Shown: positions 8,385-18,210 of the stretch, piece by piece
Numbering within the stretch: position 1 is the stretch's first letter
Layout of the letters: every line of letters begins with the position of its first letter
Assembly: GCA_035319125.1 (NCBI GenBank)
Contig: DATHDG010000015.1
Coordinates: 62,001 to 126,000, forward strand
Direction: 5' to 3'
Source: Fen-1308 sp035319125
GTDB taxonomy: Bacteria > Nitrospirota > Thermodesulfovibrionia > Thermodesulfovibrionales > Dissulfurispiraceae
DNA length: 64,000 bases
Notes under the pieces: model-generated
Database searches by the model: none
The model's input: only the letters and a program-made list of their open reading frames with translations
What the model was told of the DNA's origin: nothing
Position numbers and translations under genes: made by a program

Positions 8385-9909
8385 TCAGGTTTGGCCACGG
8401 TCCAGAGTTCTATATTGAATAGCCTCCGCAATATGCTTGCCGTTAATACTGTCCGAGGAATCGAGATCAGCAATAGTTCGTGAGACCTTGAGGATTCTGG
8501 AATAAGCCCTCGCGCTGAGACCCAGCCGTTGCATCGCAGTGTCAAGAAGATTTTGAGCATCCACGGTTAGAATGCAGTATTTCTTGATGTGTCTTGTTTT
8601 CATCTGTCCATTGGCAAATATTTTGTCATGCATGAAGCGCTGAAGCTGATGGTTTCTGGCTTGTACGACTCTGTCTCGAATGGATTCAGATTTTTCACCT
8701 GTATAATCCTTCGAGAGTTCTTTATATGGCACCGCAGGCACATCAATATGAATATCGATGCGGTCCATCAGCGGACCCGAGACTTTTGACCGGTATCTTG
8801 TGATCATGCCGGATGTACATGTACATTGGTGCCGTGAATCACCGTAAAATCCACAAGGACATGGGTTCATCGCTGCTACCAGGACAAGCTGGGCAGGATA
8901 AGACACAGTTGCAATAGCACGGGATACAGTAACAACGCCGCTTTCCAAGGGCTGTCTTAGAACTTCCAGAACATTTCGTTTAAATTCGGAGAGTTCGTCC
9001 AAAAATAGTATTCCGTGATGCGCCAGCGATACCTCCCCGGGACGCGGAAACTGTCCGCCGCCGATCAATGCAACATCCGAGACCGTATGATGTGGCGCAC
9101 GATGAGGGCGAACAGCGAGCAATGATTGCCCAGGCGACAGCAACCCGGCAACGCTGTGTATGTTAGTGGTTTCAAGAGCCTCATCAAAGGTCATTGGCGG
9201 GAGTATCGAGGGCAAACGTTTCGCAAGCATGGTTTTGCCGCTGCCCGGAGGCCCTATCATCAAAAGATTATGCGAGCCTGCTGCCGCAGTGCTCTCTTTG
9301 CATGCTCTTGCCCCTTAACCTCGCAGAAATCATCCTCGTAAAGGGAATTCTCTGCCATGGCTGTTTTTATATCGACTGTGCATCGATCTTTCTTCAAGAC
9401 ACCGCCAAGGAACTCGATCACTTCCGGCAGGCTTTCCATTCCGTAGACTTCGACACTGGTGACAACCGCTGCTTCCGCGACATTTTCGTTCGGCAGTATT
9501 ATACCCCTGATTCCCTTGGCACGTGCTTCAAGTGCAATAGGCAGAGCGCCTTTGATTGGCTTACCCTCCCATCCAGAGACAATTCACCCGCAATTATGTA
9601 GTCAGCCAGCAGAGCAGACTGGATGATCCCTTCCGCCGCGACAATGCCAACAGCAATGGGAAGATCGAATGATGAGCCTTCTTTCTTTAAGTCTGCCGGG
9701 GCAAGGTTGATTGTTATCTGCTTCAGCGGAAAATTAAAACCAACGTTCTTCAGTGCCGCCTTGATACAGTCGCGACTCTCTTTAACAGATGCATCAGGCA
9801 ATCCTACTATTGAAAAATGCGGCAGACCACGAGCGGCAATATCGACCTAGACGTCAACAAGTCGAGCATCAATGCCGATGACATATGCGCTTAGTGCTTT
9901 CGATAGCAT
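8385..9909 (-). pseudogene. comM: comM (YifB, Mg-chelatase-like ATPase), inactivated by three lesions
   Basis: The minus strand from ATG 9907-9909 encodes a recognisable ComM, an AAA+ branch-migration helicase used in natural transformation, but in pieces. The N-terminus MLSKALSAYVIGIDA is cut by TAG at 9847-9849 (codon 21, where the family usually has Glu). The next stretch, from GLPHFSIVGLPDAS to GELSLDGRV, loses frame near 9558-9562, where one extra base would restore RPIKGALPIALEARAKG. Frame is lost again at 9286/9287 just before the Walker A region; a 7-base deletion fits the family sequence. From there an open frame (8385-9263) runs through GPPGSGKTMLAKR, the Walker B region FLDELSEF and the C-terminal domain ending AIQYRTLDRGQT. 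Three independent lesions argue for a true pseudogene rather than a sequencing error. Confidence 0.88.
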
Positions 9910-10026
9910 TGCTCTTCTGCCTTTCTCTCAATATGGAAAATAAATGGGACTGTGATCGCAACTAAATTATAGCAGAATAATATATGATTGGTTGCAATTA
10001 GAAATACATCTGAAGAAAACGAGACA

Positions 10027-10950
10027 TCATTTAGCCCTGTAACAGCGCTTGTCACCCTGGACTGCGTTTCTTTCAACAAATTTTTTTTCAATGTCCTGCA
10101 AGATCTGATGCCGCGTCCTGCCCCACTGAGGCGCGATTAAAATCTCGTCAGGGGCTGTCGCAAACAGGCGCTGAAGCACGATACTTGGAGACAGTCTTTC
10201 AATGAAATCAACTATAAAATCGAGATACTCTTTGTATTCAAATGTATGAAAAGGCTCTGTTTCATATCGGCGCGCAAGGACTGTATTCTTAACAATTTGC
10301 AACTGATGTATCTTTACAAACTCTATCGGCATCGCCGATAGCTCATCTGCCATCGCAAGCATCTCGTCACGAGTTTCAGTGGGAATGCCGACTATGATAT
10401 GAGCACCTATGTGGATCCCCCTGCCCTCCGTCAGCTTTACTGCATCTATAAAAGCCTGATAATCGTGGCCCCTCAGGATATATTCAAGACTCTTGTCGTA
10501 GATGGACTGGAGGCCATATTCAACAAGTATGAATTTGTCTTTGGCAAGAGACTCCAGCAGCGCTAACTTCTCAGCGTCTATGCAATCTGGTCTTGTTCCA
10601 ATTGCAAGCCCTACAACACCAGGCACGGAAAGAGCTTCTCTATAAAGCTTCTCCAGCTCTGATGCCGGTGCATAAGTATTTGTAAATGGTTGAAAATATA
10701 CAAGATATTTTGCAGCCTTGTACCGCATGGAGAGATAGCTCTGCCCGCGCCTGACTTGCTCAGCAATTGCGATTTCCGACTTGCACGCCGAGGGCCTGAA
10801 ACTGTCGTTGTTGCAATAGATGCATCCCGTTGTCCCAACCGTTCCGTCCCTGTTGGGGCAGGTAAACCCGGCATCTACGTTCACTTTGTAAACAACGGTT
10901 CCGAATCTCTTTTTGAGATAAGGCCCGAACATATTGATTCTAGAGACCAT
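10027..10950 (-). CDS. TIGR01212-family radical SAM protein (YhcC-like)
   Basis: The 307-residue protein has the variant radical SAM cysteine motif of this family, CPNRDGTVGTTGCIYC, close to the N-terminus. Later conserved segments are VYFQPFTNTYAP, IGTRPDC and VEYGLQS, which belong to the radical SAM TIM barrel. Family members bind a 4Fe-4S cluster and S-adenosylmethionine; the physiological reaction of YhcC is not established. It stands alone on the minus strand, downstream of the divergent aldolase gene, with about 120 bases to the comM remnant beyond it. Confidence 0.85.
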   Translation of the reverse strand: MVSRINMFGPYLKKRFGTVVYKVNVDAGFTCPNRDGTVGTTGCIYCNNDSFRPSACKSEIAIAEQVRRGQSYLSMRYKAAKYLVYFQPFTNTYAPASELEKLYREALSVPGVVGLAIGTRPDCIDAEKLALLESLAKDKFILVEYGLQSIYDKSLEYILRGHDYQAFIDAVKLTEGRGIHIGAHIIVGIPTETRDEMLAMADELSAMPIEFVKIHQLQIVKNTVLARRYETEPFHTFEYKEYLDFIVDFIERLSPSIVLQRLFATAPDEILIAPQWGRTRHQILQDIEKKFVERNAVQGDKRCYRAK

Positions 10951-11074
10951 TTTTCATTATCAAATTTGCCGGAACTTAATGTCAAATGCTCTATATTCTG
11001 ATATACTATTACTTAAATCCGGCTTTTCAGCAATTTATCGGGCCGGCACGACAACAAATCGTTAGGAGGGGTTC

Positions 11075-12430
11075 ATGGCTTTTAGCGGATTGAAAAAGGT
11101 CGTAGAAGTCAAAGACGGTACCATTGTCATCAAAGACAAAAAGGGCCTGAGAGATATTATGGATAGTCTTATCTATGAAGCTGTATTCGAGCCTGATGAT
11201 GCAAGGAAAAAATCAATGCTTGTCCTTGTCAAGGAGATCGCAAAAGCTGCCGGCGCCATACCGGCTTCAATCCAGTCGCTGTACGAAGAGATGGGAAGAA
11301 ATTATCCGGGGTTTACAGTGCCCGCGATTAATATTAGAGGACTTACATATGATGTTGCCCGCGTCATTTTTAGAAAGGCTCTGGAACTCAAGGTCGGCCC
11401 GGTCATTTTCGAGATCGCAAGATCGGAAATCGGATATACAAAACAGAGGCCGCTTGAATACTCGACCGTCATTGTGGCCGCCGCTGTCCGCGAGGGATAT
11501 GAAGGACCTGTATTTATTCAGGGCGATCATTTCCAGGTTGTAAGAAAAAATTACCTAACCGGCGCGGACCTGGAGCTGAATTATGTTAAAGGGCTGATCG
11601 CGGAGGCAATCGAAGCTGAATTTTATAATATCGACATAGACACATCAACGATTGTAGATCTCGAAAAGCCGACTGTCAAGGAGCAGCAGAGGCCTAACTT
11701 CGAAACAACTGCAAAACTCGCCGAGCATGTGCGTCAGCAGCAGCCTGCGGGAGTCGATGTATCCATCGGAGGCGAGATAGGCGAAATAGGCAGCAAGAAC
11801 AGCACCCCGGAAGAGGCTCGGGCTTACCTGGCTGGAATTAAAGAAGTCTTCAAGGGCGGCAAAGGCCTGAGCAAACTGAGCGTCCAGACCGGTACCAGTC
11901 ACGGCGGAGTGGTGCTGCCGGATGGCAGCCTGGCAAAGGTAAAGATCGATTTCGACACCCTCAAGACGCTGTCGAGCCTCGCCAGAAAAGAGTTCGGACT
12001 TTCAGGATGTGTGCAGCACGGTGCATCGACCCTGCCTGATGACGCCTTCAATATGTTTCCTGAAACCGGAACTTCAGAGGTACATCTGGCTACCGGATTT
12101 CAGAACATGATGTACGATAGCAAGAATCTGCCGGATTCTTTCAGGGATGAGGTCTATTCCTTCCTTAAAACCGAATTCGCTAAGGAGAAGAAAGAGAGCC
12201 AGACAGACGAGCAGTTTATTTACGCAACCCGCAAGAAAGGTTTCGGCGCCATCAAGAAGAAATGGTGGGATTTGCCTGATGCAGTGAAGTCGAGCATCAT
12301 GAAAGAGCTCGAAGATAAGTTTGGATTTCTGTTCCAGAAATTGAGGGTTGTAAATTCAGCAAGCACATTAGCACAATGCCTAAAGCCAGTTCCGGTTAAG
12401 AAGGATTTTGACGCTGGATTGCTGGGGTAG
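11075..12430 (+). CDS. class II fructose-bisphosphate aldolase, long divergent form
   Basis: The 451-residue protein matches the zinc-dependent class II aldolase barrel that splits fructose 1,6-bisphosphate in glycolysis. Likely metal ligands are His in FIQGDHFQ (about 152), Glu in IGEIGS (about 237), His in GTSHGGV (about 276) and His in VQHGAST (about 315). It is about 100 residues longer than E. coli FbaA, mainly through an N-terminal helical extension, and the metal-site motif is QGDH rather than the usual LHxDH. A strong Shine-Dalgarno AGGAGGGG precedes the start. The phosphofructokinase gene follows after 4 bases, so the two consecutive glycolytic enzymes form an operon. Confidence 0.85.
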   Translation: MAFSGLKKVVEVKDGTIVIKDKKGLRDIMDSLIYEAVFEPDDARKKSMLVLVKEIAKAAGAIPASIQSLYEEMGRNYPGFTVPAINIRGLTYDVARVIFRKALELKVGPVIFEIARSEIGYTKQRPLEYSTVIVAAAVREGYEGPVFIQGDHFQVVRKNYLTGADLELNYVKGLIAEAIEAEFYNIDIDTSTIVDLEKPTVKEQQRPNFETTAKLAEHVRQQQPAGVDVSIGGEIGEIGSKNSTPEEARAYLAGIKEVFKGGKGLSKLSVQTGTSHGGVVLPDGSLAKVKIDFDTLKTLSSLARKEFGLSGCVQHGASTLPDDAFNMFPETGTSEVHLATGFQNMMYDSKNLPDSFRDEVYSFLKTEFAKEKKESQTDEQFIYATRKKGFGAIKKKWWDLPDAVKSSIMKELEDKFGFLFQKLRVVNSASTLAQCLKPVPVKKDFDAGLLG

Positions 12431-12434
12431 AGCT

Positions 12435-13682
12435 ATGAGCACTAAATCAAAAGAACTTGTCGGAATTATTGTAGGTGGCGGTCCGGCACCCGGAATAAAC
12501 GGTGTAATCAGCTCGGCAACTATCGAAGCGGTGAACGAAGGCAGACAGGTGGTTGGTATCATAGGAGGATTTAAGCGGCTGTTCGATGGCGACAAGAATT
12601 GTATACTCCCGCTGACCATTTCTGAAGTTTCCAGAATTCATACTGAGGGCGGCTCCATTCTGCGAACATCGCGCGAGTATCCGAACAAGGTGAAGGATAA
12701 ATTTAAAATCCTGATGGCCACTCTCAAACAGTTGGGCATTAAATATCTAATTACCATAGGCGGCGAGGGCACCCTTTTTATGGCTAACTGGATTGAGAAA
12801 GAGGCTAGGGGCAGCATGAGTGTAGTTCATGTGCCAAAGACGATTGACAATGACGTGCCTTTGCCTGGAGGCCAGTCTACATTTGGGTTTCAGACAGCGC
12901 GGCATTGGGGGGTTGAGATCGTAAAGAATATCATGGAAGATGCTAAAACTACCGGCAGGTGGTATTTCATAACAACCATGGGACGCACTTCAGGGTCGCT
13001 TGCCTTGGGAATAGGCAAATCATCGGGAGCAACCGTTACTCTCATTGCGGAGGAATTCCGCAACGAAGAAAAACCGCTTCAGAAGGCTGCTGATATCCTT
13101 ACCGGGTCGATTATCAAACGGCTTGCAATGGGCAAAGACCACGGCGTCGCCATCCTGGCAGAGGGCATATGCGCAGTATGCCCCGCAGAAGAGTTGTCGC
13201 AGTACGAACACTGTGAGCTGGATGAGACTGGAAGATTGCGCCTGTCAGAAATTCAACTCGGTCGAGTGCTTAAAAACTTTGTAAAGAAGAATTTAGATCA
13301 GCTCGGCATATGTCTTACTATCGTAGATAAAAACGTAGGCTATGAATTGAGGGCTGCCGATCCAATCCCCTATGACGTGGAATATACTCGTGACTTGGGA
13401 TACGGCGCAGTGCGTTATCTGCTTAAGGGAGGGTCCGGGTCTATGATCGTCTTCGATGAAGGATATTTGAGGCCGATTCCCTTCGTTGAACTTTTCGACT
13501 TTTCCTCCGGGCGTGCAAAAGTAAGGACTGTAGATACGACATCAGAGGCATATGAAGTCGCTAGAAAATATATGATAAGACTTGAAAAAGAGGATCTAAT
13601 CGGTGAAAACCTTGCGAAATTATCCAAGATGACTAATCTGTCACCTGAGGACTTCGTAAAACGGTTTTCATATGTAACATAG
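12435..13682 (+). CDS. 6-phosphofructokinase family protein (ATP- or PPi-dependent)
   Basis: The product (about 415 residues from ATG 12435) has the PFK fold: IIVGGGPAPGINGVI at the N-terminus, IGGEGTLFMA for nucleotide/phosphate binding, PKTIDND at the active site, and TTMGRTSGSLALG. The open frame extends 9 codons upstream into the aldolase gene, but ATG 12435 directly follows that stop codon. Phosphoryl donor: the Gly in GGEGT corresponds to Gly104 of ATP-dependent E. coli PFK, while the Lys in PKTIDND is common in PPi-dependent enzymes, so the donor is unresolved. The operon with aldolase points to glycolysis; a PPi enzyme would also serve gluconeogenesis. Confidence 0.85.
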   Translation: MSTKSKELVGIIVGGGPAPGINGVISSATIEAVNEGRQVVGIIGGFKRLFDGDKNCILPLTISEVSRIHTEGGSILRTSREYPNKVKDKFKILMATLKQLGIKYLITIGGEGTLFMANWIEKEARGSMSVVHVPKTIDNDVPLPGGQSTFGFQTARHWGVEIVKNIMEDAKTTGRWYFITTMGRTSGSLALGIGKSSGATVTLIAEEFRNEEKPLQKAADILTGSIIKRLAMGKDHGVAILAEGICAVCPAEELSQYEHCELDETGRLRLSEIQLGRVLKNFVKKNLDQLGICLTIVDKNVGYELRAADPIPYDVEYTRDLGYGAVRYLLKGGSGSMIVFDEGYLRPIPFVELFDFSSGRAKVRTVDTTSEAYEVARKYMIRLEKEDLIGENLAKLSKMTNLSPEDFVKRFSYVT

Positions 13683-13713
13683 AAGCGAGAAGCATATCCT
13701 CACTGCAGATTCA

Positions 13714-15768
13714 TTAGCCTTTTATAAGTCTGGATGAGTTTGCAAAAACAAGCACATCAGGCATTATGTGGGCCAGTGCGGCACCGGTAGGCGAAAGAAT
13801 GCCGGTAGATGCCAGCCCGATGCCTATCAGATTGAAGATTATCCCGAGGACCAGATTCTGCCTGATAACGTAAAATGTATTTTTGCCTATCGCTATCGCC
13901 TGAGGTACCTGCTGCCACTCGTCGCGCATAATGGCGACATCGGATGCCTCGATTGCAATGTCCGAGCCTGCAGCTCCCATGGCAACTCCAACGTGAGATA
14001 ACGCGAGCGCCGGCGCGTCGTTGATTCCGTCTCCAACCATCAGCACTCTTCTGCCTTCGGACACCAGACGCCTTATCTGCTCAACTTTTTCATGGGGCAG
14101 CAGCCCGGCTATCACTTTGGTAATCCCCAGATATGAAGCCACCTTGCAGGCAGCACTCCGGCTATCGCCTGTCAGCATGACCTGCTCGCCGAACCCCAAT
14201 GCGCGCAGGTGCTCCAGGGCCTCAACTGTGCCTTCCCTGATGACATCGGCAATACACATGACGCCAATAATGTCTTTTCCGTCGGCAAGAAAAATGGTTG
14301 TTTTGCCCTCCTTCTCCCGGCTGCCGCAATATTCTTCGACCGCCGCAGAAATCACAACTCCTTCTTGCAGCATCAATCCGCGATTGCCGAGTGCCAGCTT
14401 CTTTGCCCCGACTGAAGCTATAACGCCCATTCCCGGAATAACATCGCTTTTATCGGGCTCAGGAATCTTGATCGCTCGTGCGGATGCTTCCTTTAAAATA
14501 GCACCAGCCAATGGATGCTCGGAATATTTCTCCGCTGCCGCTGCAAACGCCAGTACTTCTTCTCTGTCTGCCTCCGCAAATCCTGCCACATCAGTTATAA
14601 CCGGATCTCCAAGCGTTAGGGTGCCCGTCTTGTCTACAACCAGGGTGTCAACCCTGGCAAGCGCTTCCAGATATCGTCCTCCCTTGATGATTATGCCCAT
14701 CCTGGCAGCCCTGCCCATGCTTGCCACTACGGCCAATGGCGTCGCTATCGCAATGCAGCACGGGCAGGCCACGACCATCACAGCAATGGCGTTTCTGATT
14801 TCTCCCGTCACAACATAAGTTGCCGTTGCGACTAAAATGATAGCCGGAGTGAAGATAGATGCGAACCTGTCCGCGATCCTCTGAACCGGTGCCTTGGCTG
14901 CCTCTGCCTCCTCCACCAGCCTGATGATACGCGCGTAAGTTGTATCCTTGCCTATATGGATCGCCCTGACAAAGAGAATCCCCATCTGGTTAATAGTAGC
15001 CGCATATACAGAGTCCCCTTTCCTCTTTTCAACAGGAAAGGGCTCTCCGGTTATGGGGGCTTCACTCACAGATCCGCTTCCGGAGATTATCACACCCTCG
15101 ACCGGGATTTTCTCTCCGGCCTTCACTATAATGACATCGCCCTTCTTTACCTTATCAATCGGCACTTCCTTCTCTTCATCGCCCCTTCTGAGCCTAGCGG
15201 TTTTCGGGGCAAGGTCAATAAGTTCCTTTATCGCCCGGCGTGATCTTTCCATTGTCATAGAGTCGATGTGTTCCGAAATCATCATGAAAAGAGCTATGAC
15301 TGCAGCAGACCTGAATTCGCCGATAGTCGTCGCTGCGGCGACGCCAAGCGCCATGAAAACCTCTGCTGTAATATTCATTTTGAGCACATCACGGATAGCA
15401 TGACGGAACAGGGGATAACCTCCGACAGCAATCGCTAAAACTGAAAAGACATCAAATGACGAAACTGTCCTGCTGAGGCCAAGAAAGCTCGCCAATACCA
15501 GCAGCAGCACAGCCGACATTCTTATAAAAGGAATCGTTCGGCGTTGAATGCTTGCACCGGCGCGTACTATTTCATATCCGAGACCTTCGATCTCTTTTTC
15601 GATGCCGGCGACGGAAATGGACAGGGGTTCAAAAATGATCTCTACCTTTTCCGTTCCAAGGAAAACAGCAACCGACTGAATGCCCTCTTTCTTCATCAAT
15701 GCTTTTTCGATCTTCTCAGCGCAGGATGCGCAATCCAAACCCTTTACCTTAATGGCTGCCTGTCTCAT
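13714..15768 (-). CDS. P1B-type heavy-metal-translocating ATPase
   Basis: The 684-residue membrane pump has one N-terminal HMA metal-binding domain (GLDCASCAEKIEKAL), six or more predicted membrane helices, the actuator motif ITGEPFPVEK (the TGE loop), the ion-channel motif CPCCIAIATPLAV, the phosphorylation site DKTGTLTLGD and the hinge MVGDGINDAPALA. The channel motif is CPCC rather than the usual CPCA, adding a third cysteine. The last helix has HIMPD where Cu+ pumps have other residues. With an adjacent CadC-like regulator the substrate is probably Zn, Cd or Pb, but this is inference. Three bases separate it from the upstream regulator gene, so both are one transcript. Confidence 0.9.
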   Translation of the reverse strand: MRQAAIKVKGLDCASCAEKIEKALMKKEGIQSVAVFLGTEKVEIIFEPLSISVAGIEKEIEGLGYEIVRAGASIQRRTIPFIRMSAVLLLVLASFLGLSRTVSSFDVFSVLAIAVGGYPLFRHAIRDVLKMNITAEVFMALGVAAATTIGEFRSAAVIALFMMISEHIDSMTMERSRRAIKELIDLAPKTARLRRGDEEKEVPIDKVKKGDVIIVKAGEKIPVEGVIISGSGSVSEAPITGEPFPVEKRKGDSVYAATINQMGILFVRAIHIGKDTTYARIIRLVEEAEAAKAPVQRIADRFASIFTPAIILVATATYVVTGEIRNAIAVMVVACPCCIAIATPLAVVASMGRAARMGIIIKGGRYLEALARVDTLVVDKTGTLTLGDPVITDVAGFAEADREEVLAFAAAAEKYSEHPLAGAILKEASARAIKIPEPDKSDVIPGMGVIASVGAKKLALGNRGLMLQEGVVISAAVEEYCGSREKEGKTTIFLADGKDIIGVMCIADVIREGTVEALEHLRALGFGEQVMLTGDSRSAACKVASYLGITKVIAGLLPHEKVEQIRRLVSEGRRVLMVGDGINDAPALALSHVGVAMGAAGSDIAIEASDVAIMRDEWQQVPQAIAIGKNTFYVIRQNLVLGIIFNLIGIGLASTGILSPTGAALAHIMPDVLVFANSSRLIKG

Positions 15769-15771
15769 CGC

Positions 15772-16164
15772 TTATGCCTCGTGAACGTGCCTCAGACACT
15801 CGTCTATAAGGTTTATAATATGTTCGTCGTCGAGGGAATAAAAGACCATCTTGCCTTCCTTGCGGTACTTCACCAGGCGCATGTTGCGCAAGACCCTCAG
15901 CTGGTGAGATACTGCCGATTTCGTCGTCTTTAAAAGGGCTGCCAGATCGCATACACAAAGCTCGTCAATCACGAGAGCAGCGATAATCTTTGTCCTCGTC
16001 AAGTCCCCGAGCGCGCCGAAGGTCTCTGCAACCTTCATCAGGGCCTCGGTCGCCTCCATCTTCTTTGAGACCGATAATACCTTTTTAGGATTGATCGCGG
16101 AGATCTCGCAGACATCTTCCGGCTTATTGGAAGTCCTGTAGACAAGCGTTCTATTTTTCTTCAT
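15772..16164 (-). CDS. ArsR/SmtB (CadC-like) metal-responsive repressor
   Basis: The 130-residue protein is a winged-helix repressor with the metal-sensing segment ELCVCDLAALL (the ELCVCD box in the alpha-3 region) followed by the recognition helix TTKSAVSHQLRVLR and the beta wing KEGKMVFYSL. The C-terminus CLRHVHEA supplies further possible ligands (Cys and two His). Such proteins bind operator dyads without metal and release when Cd, Pb, Zn or As is bound. It leads the operon with the metal ATPase, and a dyad lies in its own promoter region, consistent with autoregulation. CCCCT at 16173-16177 read on the minus strand gives its ribosome binding site. Confidence 0.88.
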   Translation of the reverse strand: MKKNRTLVYRTSNKPEDVCEISAINPKKVLSVSKKMEATEALMKVAETFGALGDLTRTKIIAALVIDELCVCDLAALLKTTKSAVSHQLRVLRNMRLVKYRKEGKMVFYSLDDEHIINLIDECLRHVHEA

Positions 16165-16188
16165 GACTTTTACCCCTAATGGTTGAAT

Positions 16189-16200
16189 GATTGCTCAATC
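16189..16200. promoter_or_regulatory. putative ArsR-family operator
   Basis: GATTG and CAATC form a perfect 5-2-5 dyad about 25 bases upstream of the arsR start codon, flanked by AT-rich sequence. SmtB/ArsR repressors bind interrupted dyads of this type, often as 12-2-12; here only the central part is symmetric. Assignment is by position and symmetry. Confidence 0.5.
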
Positions 16201-16316
16201 GTATATATTTAGATTATAATGAAGCGTGGTCGAACATGTCAAGGGTCCTATATCCAGGCAGGGTGAACTTGACGACAAAAACGGTTTTTTCGTATATTAA
16301 ATATCTACATCGGGAT

Positions 16317-16392
<76 letters not shown>

Positions 16393-16403
16393 TTGAAATC
16401 AAA

Positions 16404-16431
16404 GGGTTGGGAGACTTCTCCCGGCCTTTTT
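16404..16431 (+). terminator. rho-independent terminator after tRNA-Lys
   Basis: GGGAG and CTCCC pair around a four-base loop, with outer GG/CC pairs, followed by a run of five T. It begins about 12 bases after the tRNA CCA end. Confidence 0.7.
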
Positions 16432-16576
16432 CATTTCCATGCATTACTATATACATCAGCCTTGGCTCTATACAACAAGTCGACAGCCATGCTCAGCAGG
16501 ACGGCTCTAATCAACTACACATATCGTTGATATAATTTGATCGGATACATAGCGGGCTCATCATGGGGAGGAAGGC

Positions 16577-17548
16577 ATGAAAAAATACTGGTCTTTGTTG
16601 ATCCCTTTTATGATTACCCTTTCCGGTTGCGGCGGCCTTAATATAGCCCTATTGCCGGAGACCAAGCCGCTCGAAGAGCAGGTTCTCGAAGGAAGCGGCA
16701 GCCCCAAAATATTGCTGATTGATCTCGATGGCATGATTTCCTTCAGGGAGGAGAAAGATGGGCTGTTTCTCAAGAGACCTTCGAAGGTGGCCTTTTTCAG
16801 GGAGGCATTTCGCAAAGCGTCAGATGATCCGGATATAACTGGAGTAATAATAAGGATTAACTCCCCCGGCGGGACGGTTGCAGCAAGCGATGCCCTGTAT
16901 CACGAGATCGTTAGCTTCAAGCAAAATAAAAGGGTACCGGTTTATGCCTATATTCTTGAAGTCGGCGCATCAGGGGCTTTTTATGTAGCAGCTTCTGCTG
17001 ATCGGATTATTGCAAGCCGGTCCTCTATTGTTGGCAGCATAGGAGTTGTTGCCATGAAGATAAACGTGGAAGGCCTTCTATCTAAGATAGGTGTCACCGA
17101 AGAGACGTATAAATCAGCCCCAAAAAAAGACTTCTGGTCTCCTTTCAGGGCAAGCACCCCTGAGGAACAGAAGATGCTGCAGGATATAATCGACAAGCTT
17201 TATGCCCAATTCGTGGACGTCGTATATTCAAACAGGCACGGCCGTTTGTCTATGGAGCAGGTCAAGGCATTGGCTGACGGACGCATTGTTGTAGCGCAGG
17301 ATGCCCTTAATGCAAATCTCATTGATCAGGTGGCTTACCTAGACGAAACAGTCGATATCATGAAAAAATCCTTGAACATCGAGCAGGCCAGGCTGTGCAC
17401 ATATATCAGGCCAAAGACTTTCAAGTCCAACATCTATTCAGCTTATCAGGCAGAACCATCAAGCGCAACAGTTAACCTCATATCTATAAACGCTGACGAT
17501 TTTATGCTCCACTCAGGGTTGCAGTTTATGTATCTCTGGACCCCATGA
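16577..17548 (+). CDS. sppA: SppA-like signal peptide peptidase (family S49), lipoprotein
   Basis: The 323-residue protein begins with a lipoprotein signal peptide (MKKYWSLLIPFMITLSGCG, lipobox LSGC with the lipidated Cys near residue 18). The S49 core follows: VIIRINSPGGTVAASDAL (oxyanion region), VGASGAFYVAASADRI with the catalytic Ser, VGSIGVV, and the catalytic Lys region ETYKSAPKKDFWSP. It would cleave residual signal peptides at the outer face of the inner membrane. It is the short bacterial form with a single S49 domain. A Shine-Dalgarno GGGGAGGAAGG precedes the start. Confidence 0.85.
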   Translation: MKKYWSLLIPFMITLSGCGGLNIALLPETKPLEEQVLEGSGSPKILLIDLDGMISFREEKDGLFLKRPSKVAFFREAFRKASDDPDITGVIIRINSPGGTVAASDALYHEIVSFKQNKRVPVYAYILEVGASGAFYVAASADRIIASRSSIVGSIGVVAMKINVEGLLSKIGVTEETYKSAPKKDFWSPFRASTPEEQKMLQDIIDKLYAQFVDVVYSNRHGRLSMEQVKALADGRIVVAQDALNANLIDQVAYLDETVDIMKKSLNIEQARLCTYIRPKTFKSNIYSAYQAEPSSATVNLISINADDFMLHSGLQFMYLWTP

Positions 17549-17631
17549 CATATTTATGGGAACGAATATTACATACAATTTCATACATTGAGACAAATCA
17601 TGCATCACAAAGAGCTATAAACGGGATCCGG

Positions 17632-18210
17632 TCAGAGCAGCGACTTCTCAGTAATGTCCTCCTTGGGCAGTGGTTTAAGCTGCTGTGGTTTTGTGTCCAA
17701 CGATGGTGTGTTCTCATTCTGTTCGGATTGTCCCATATAGTCACCGTTATAAGAATCAGGCTGCTTAATATCTTCACGACGCTGTGGTGAGTAATGCAAG
17801 GCAGATCCAGTCGACAGATTATTCAGTATTGAAGAAAGGATAGTCCTTGACCGCGATTCGTCTGCAAATACATCTACACTGACGGTTATCCTGCACACAG
17901 ATGCGCTGACAGAGGTAATCTCCACCCAGGCAACCTTGTCATCAGCAAGCCTGGATTTCATTCCCATTGACGCACTGCCGCTATACTCGGCAGTTATCGG
18001 CATGTTCAACTCCTTAAATGCCGCTACCGTTGCCTTATAGGCTTCAAGCATGGATGCTGAAACATTTTCAGAGACTTGCTTATTGGCATTGACGATCCTT
18101 CCCATATCAACCCCATCGCCGGTTGACCTAGTGCAACCAACCGGAAGGACAAGCAGGCAACTTATAAATAGTCCGATCAGCTTTAATCCGGATATTTTAT
18201 GCATATTCAT
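17632..18210 (-). CDS. DUF3568-like lipoprotein
   Basis: The 192-residue product has a signal peptide with lipobox LPVGC (Cys near residue 26). The mature part contains an alpha/beta domain of about 110 residues (KATVAAFKELNMPI, then VAWVEITSVSASVCRITVSV) that resembles DUF3568 lipoproteins of unknown function. The last 40 residues are polar and rich in Gln, Asn and Pro, probably disordered. It is convergent with sppA and alone in its transcript. Confidence 0.65.
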   Translation of the reverse strand: MNMHKISGLKLIGLFISCLLVLPVGCTRSTGDGVDMGRIVNANKQVSENVSASMLEAYKATVAAFKELNMPITAEYSGSASMGMKSRLADDKVAWVEITSVSASVCRITVSVDVFADESRSRTILSSILNNLSTGSALHYSPQRREDIKQPDSYNGDYMGQSEQNENTPSLDTKPQQLKPLPKEDITEKSLL

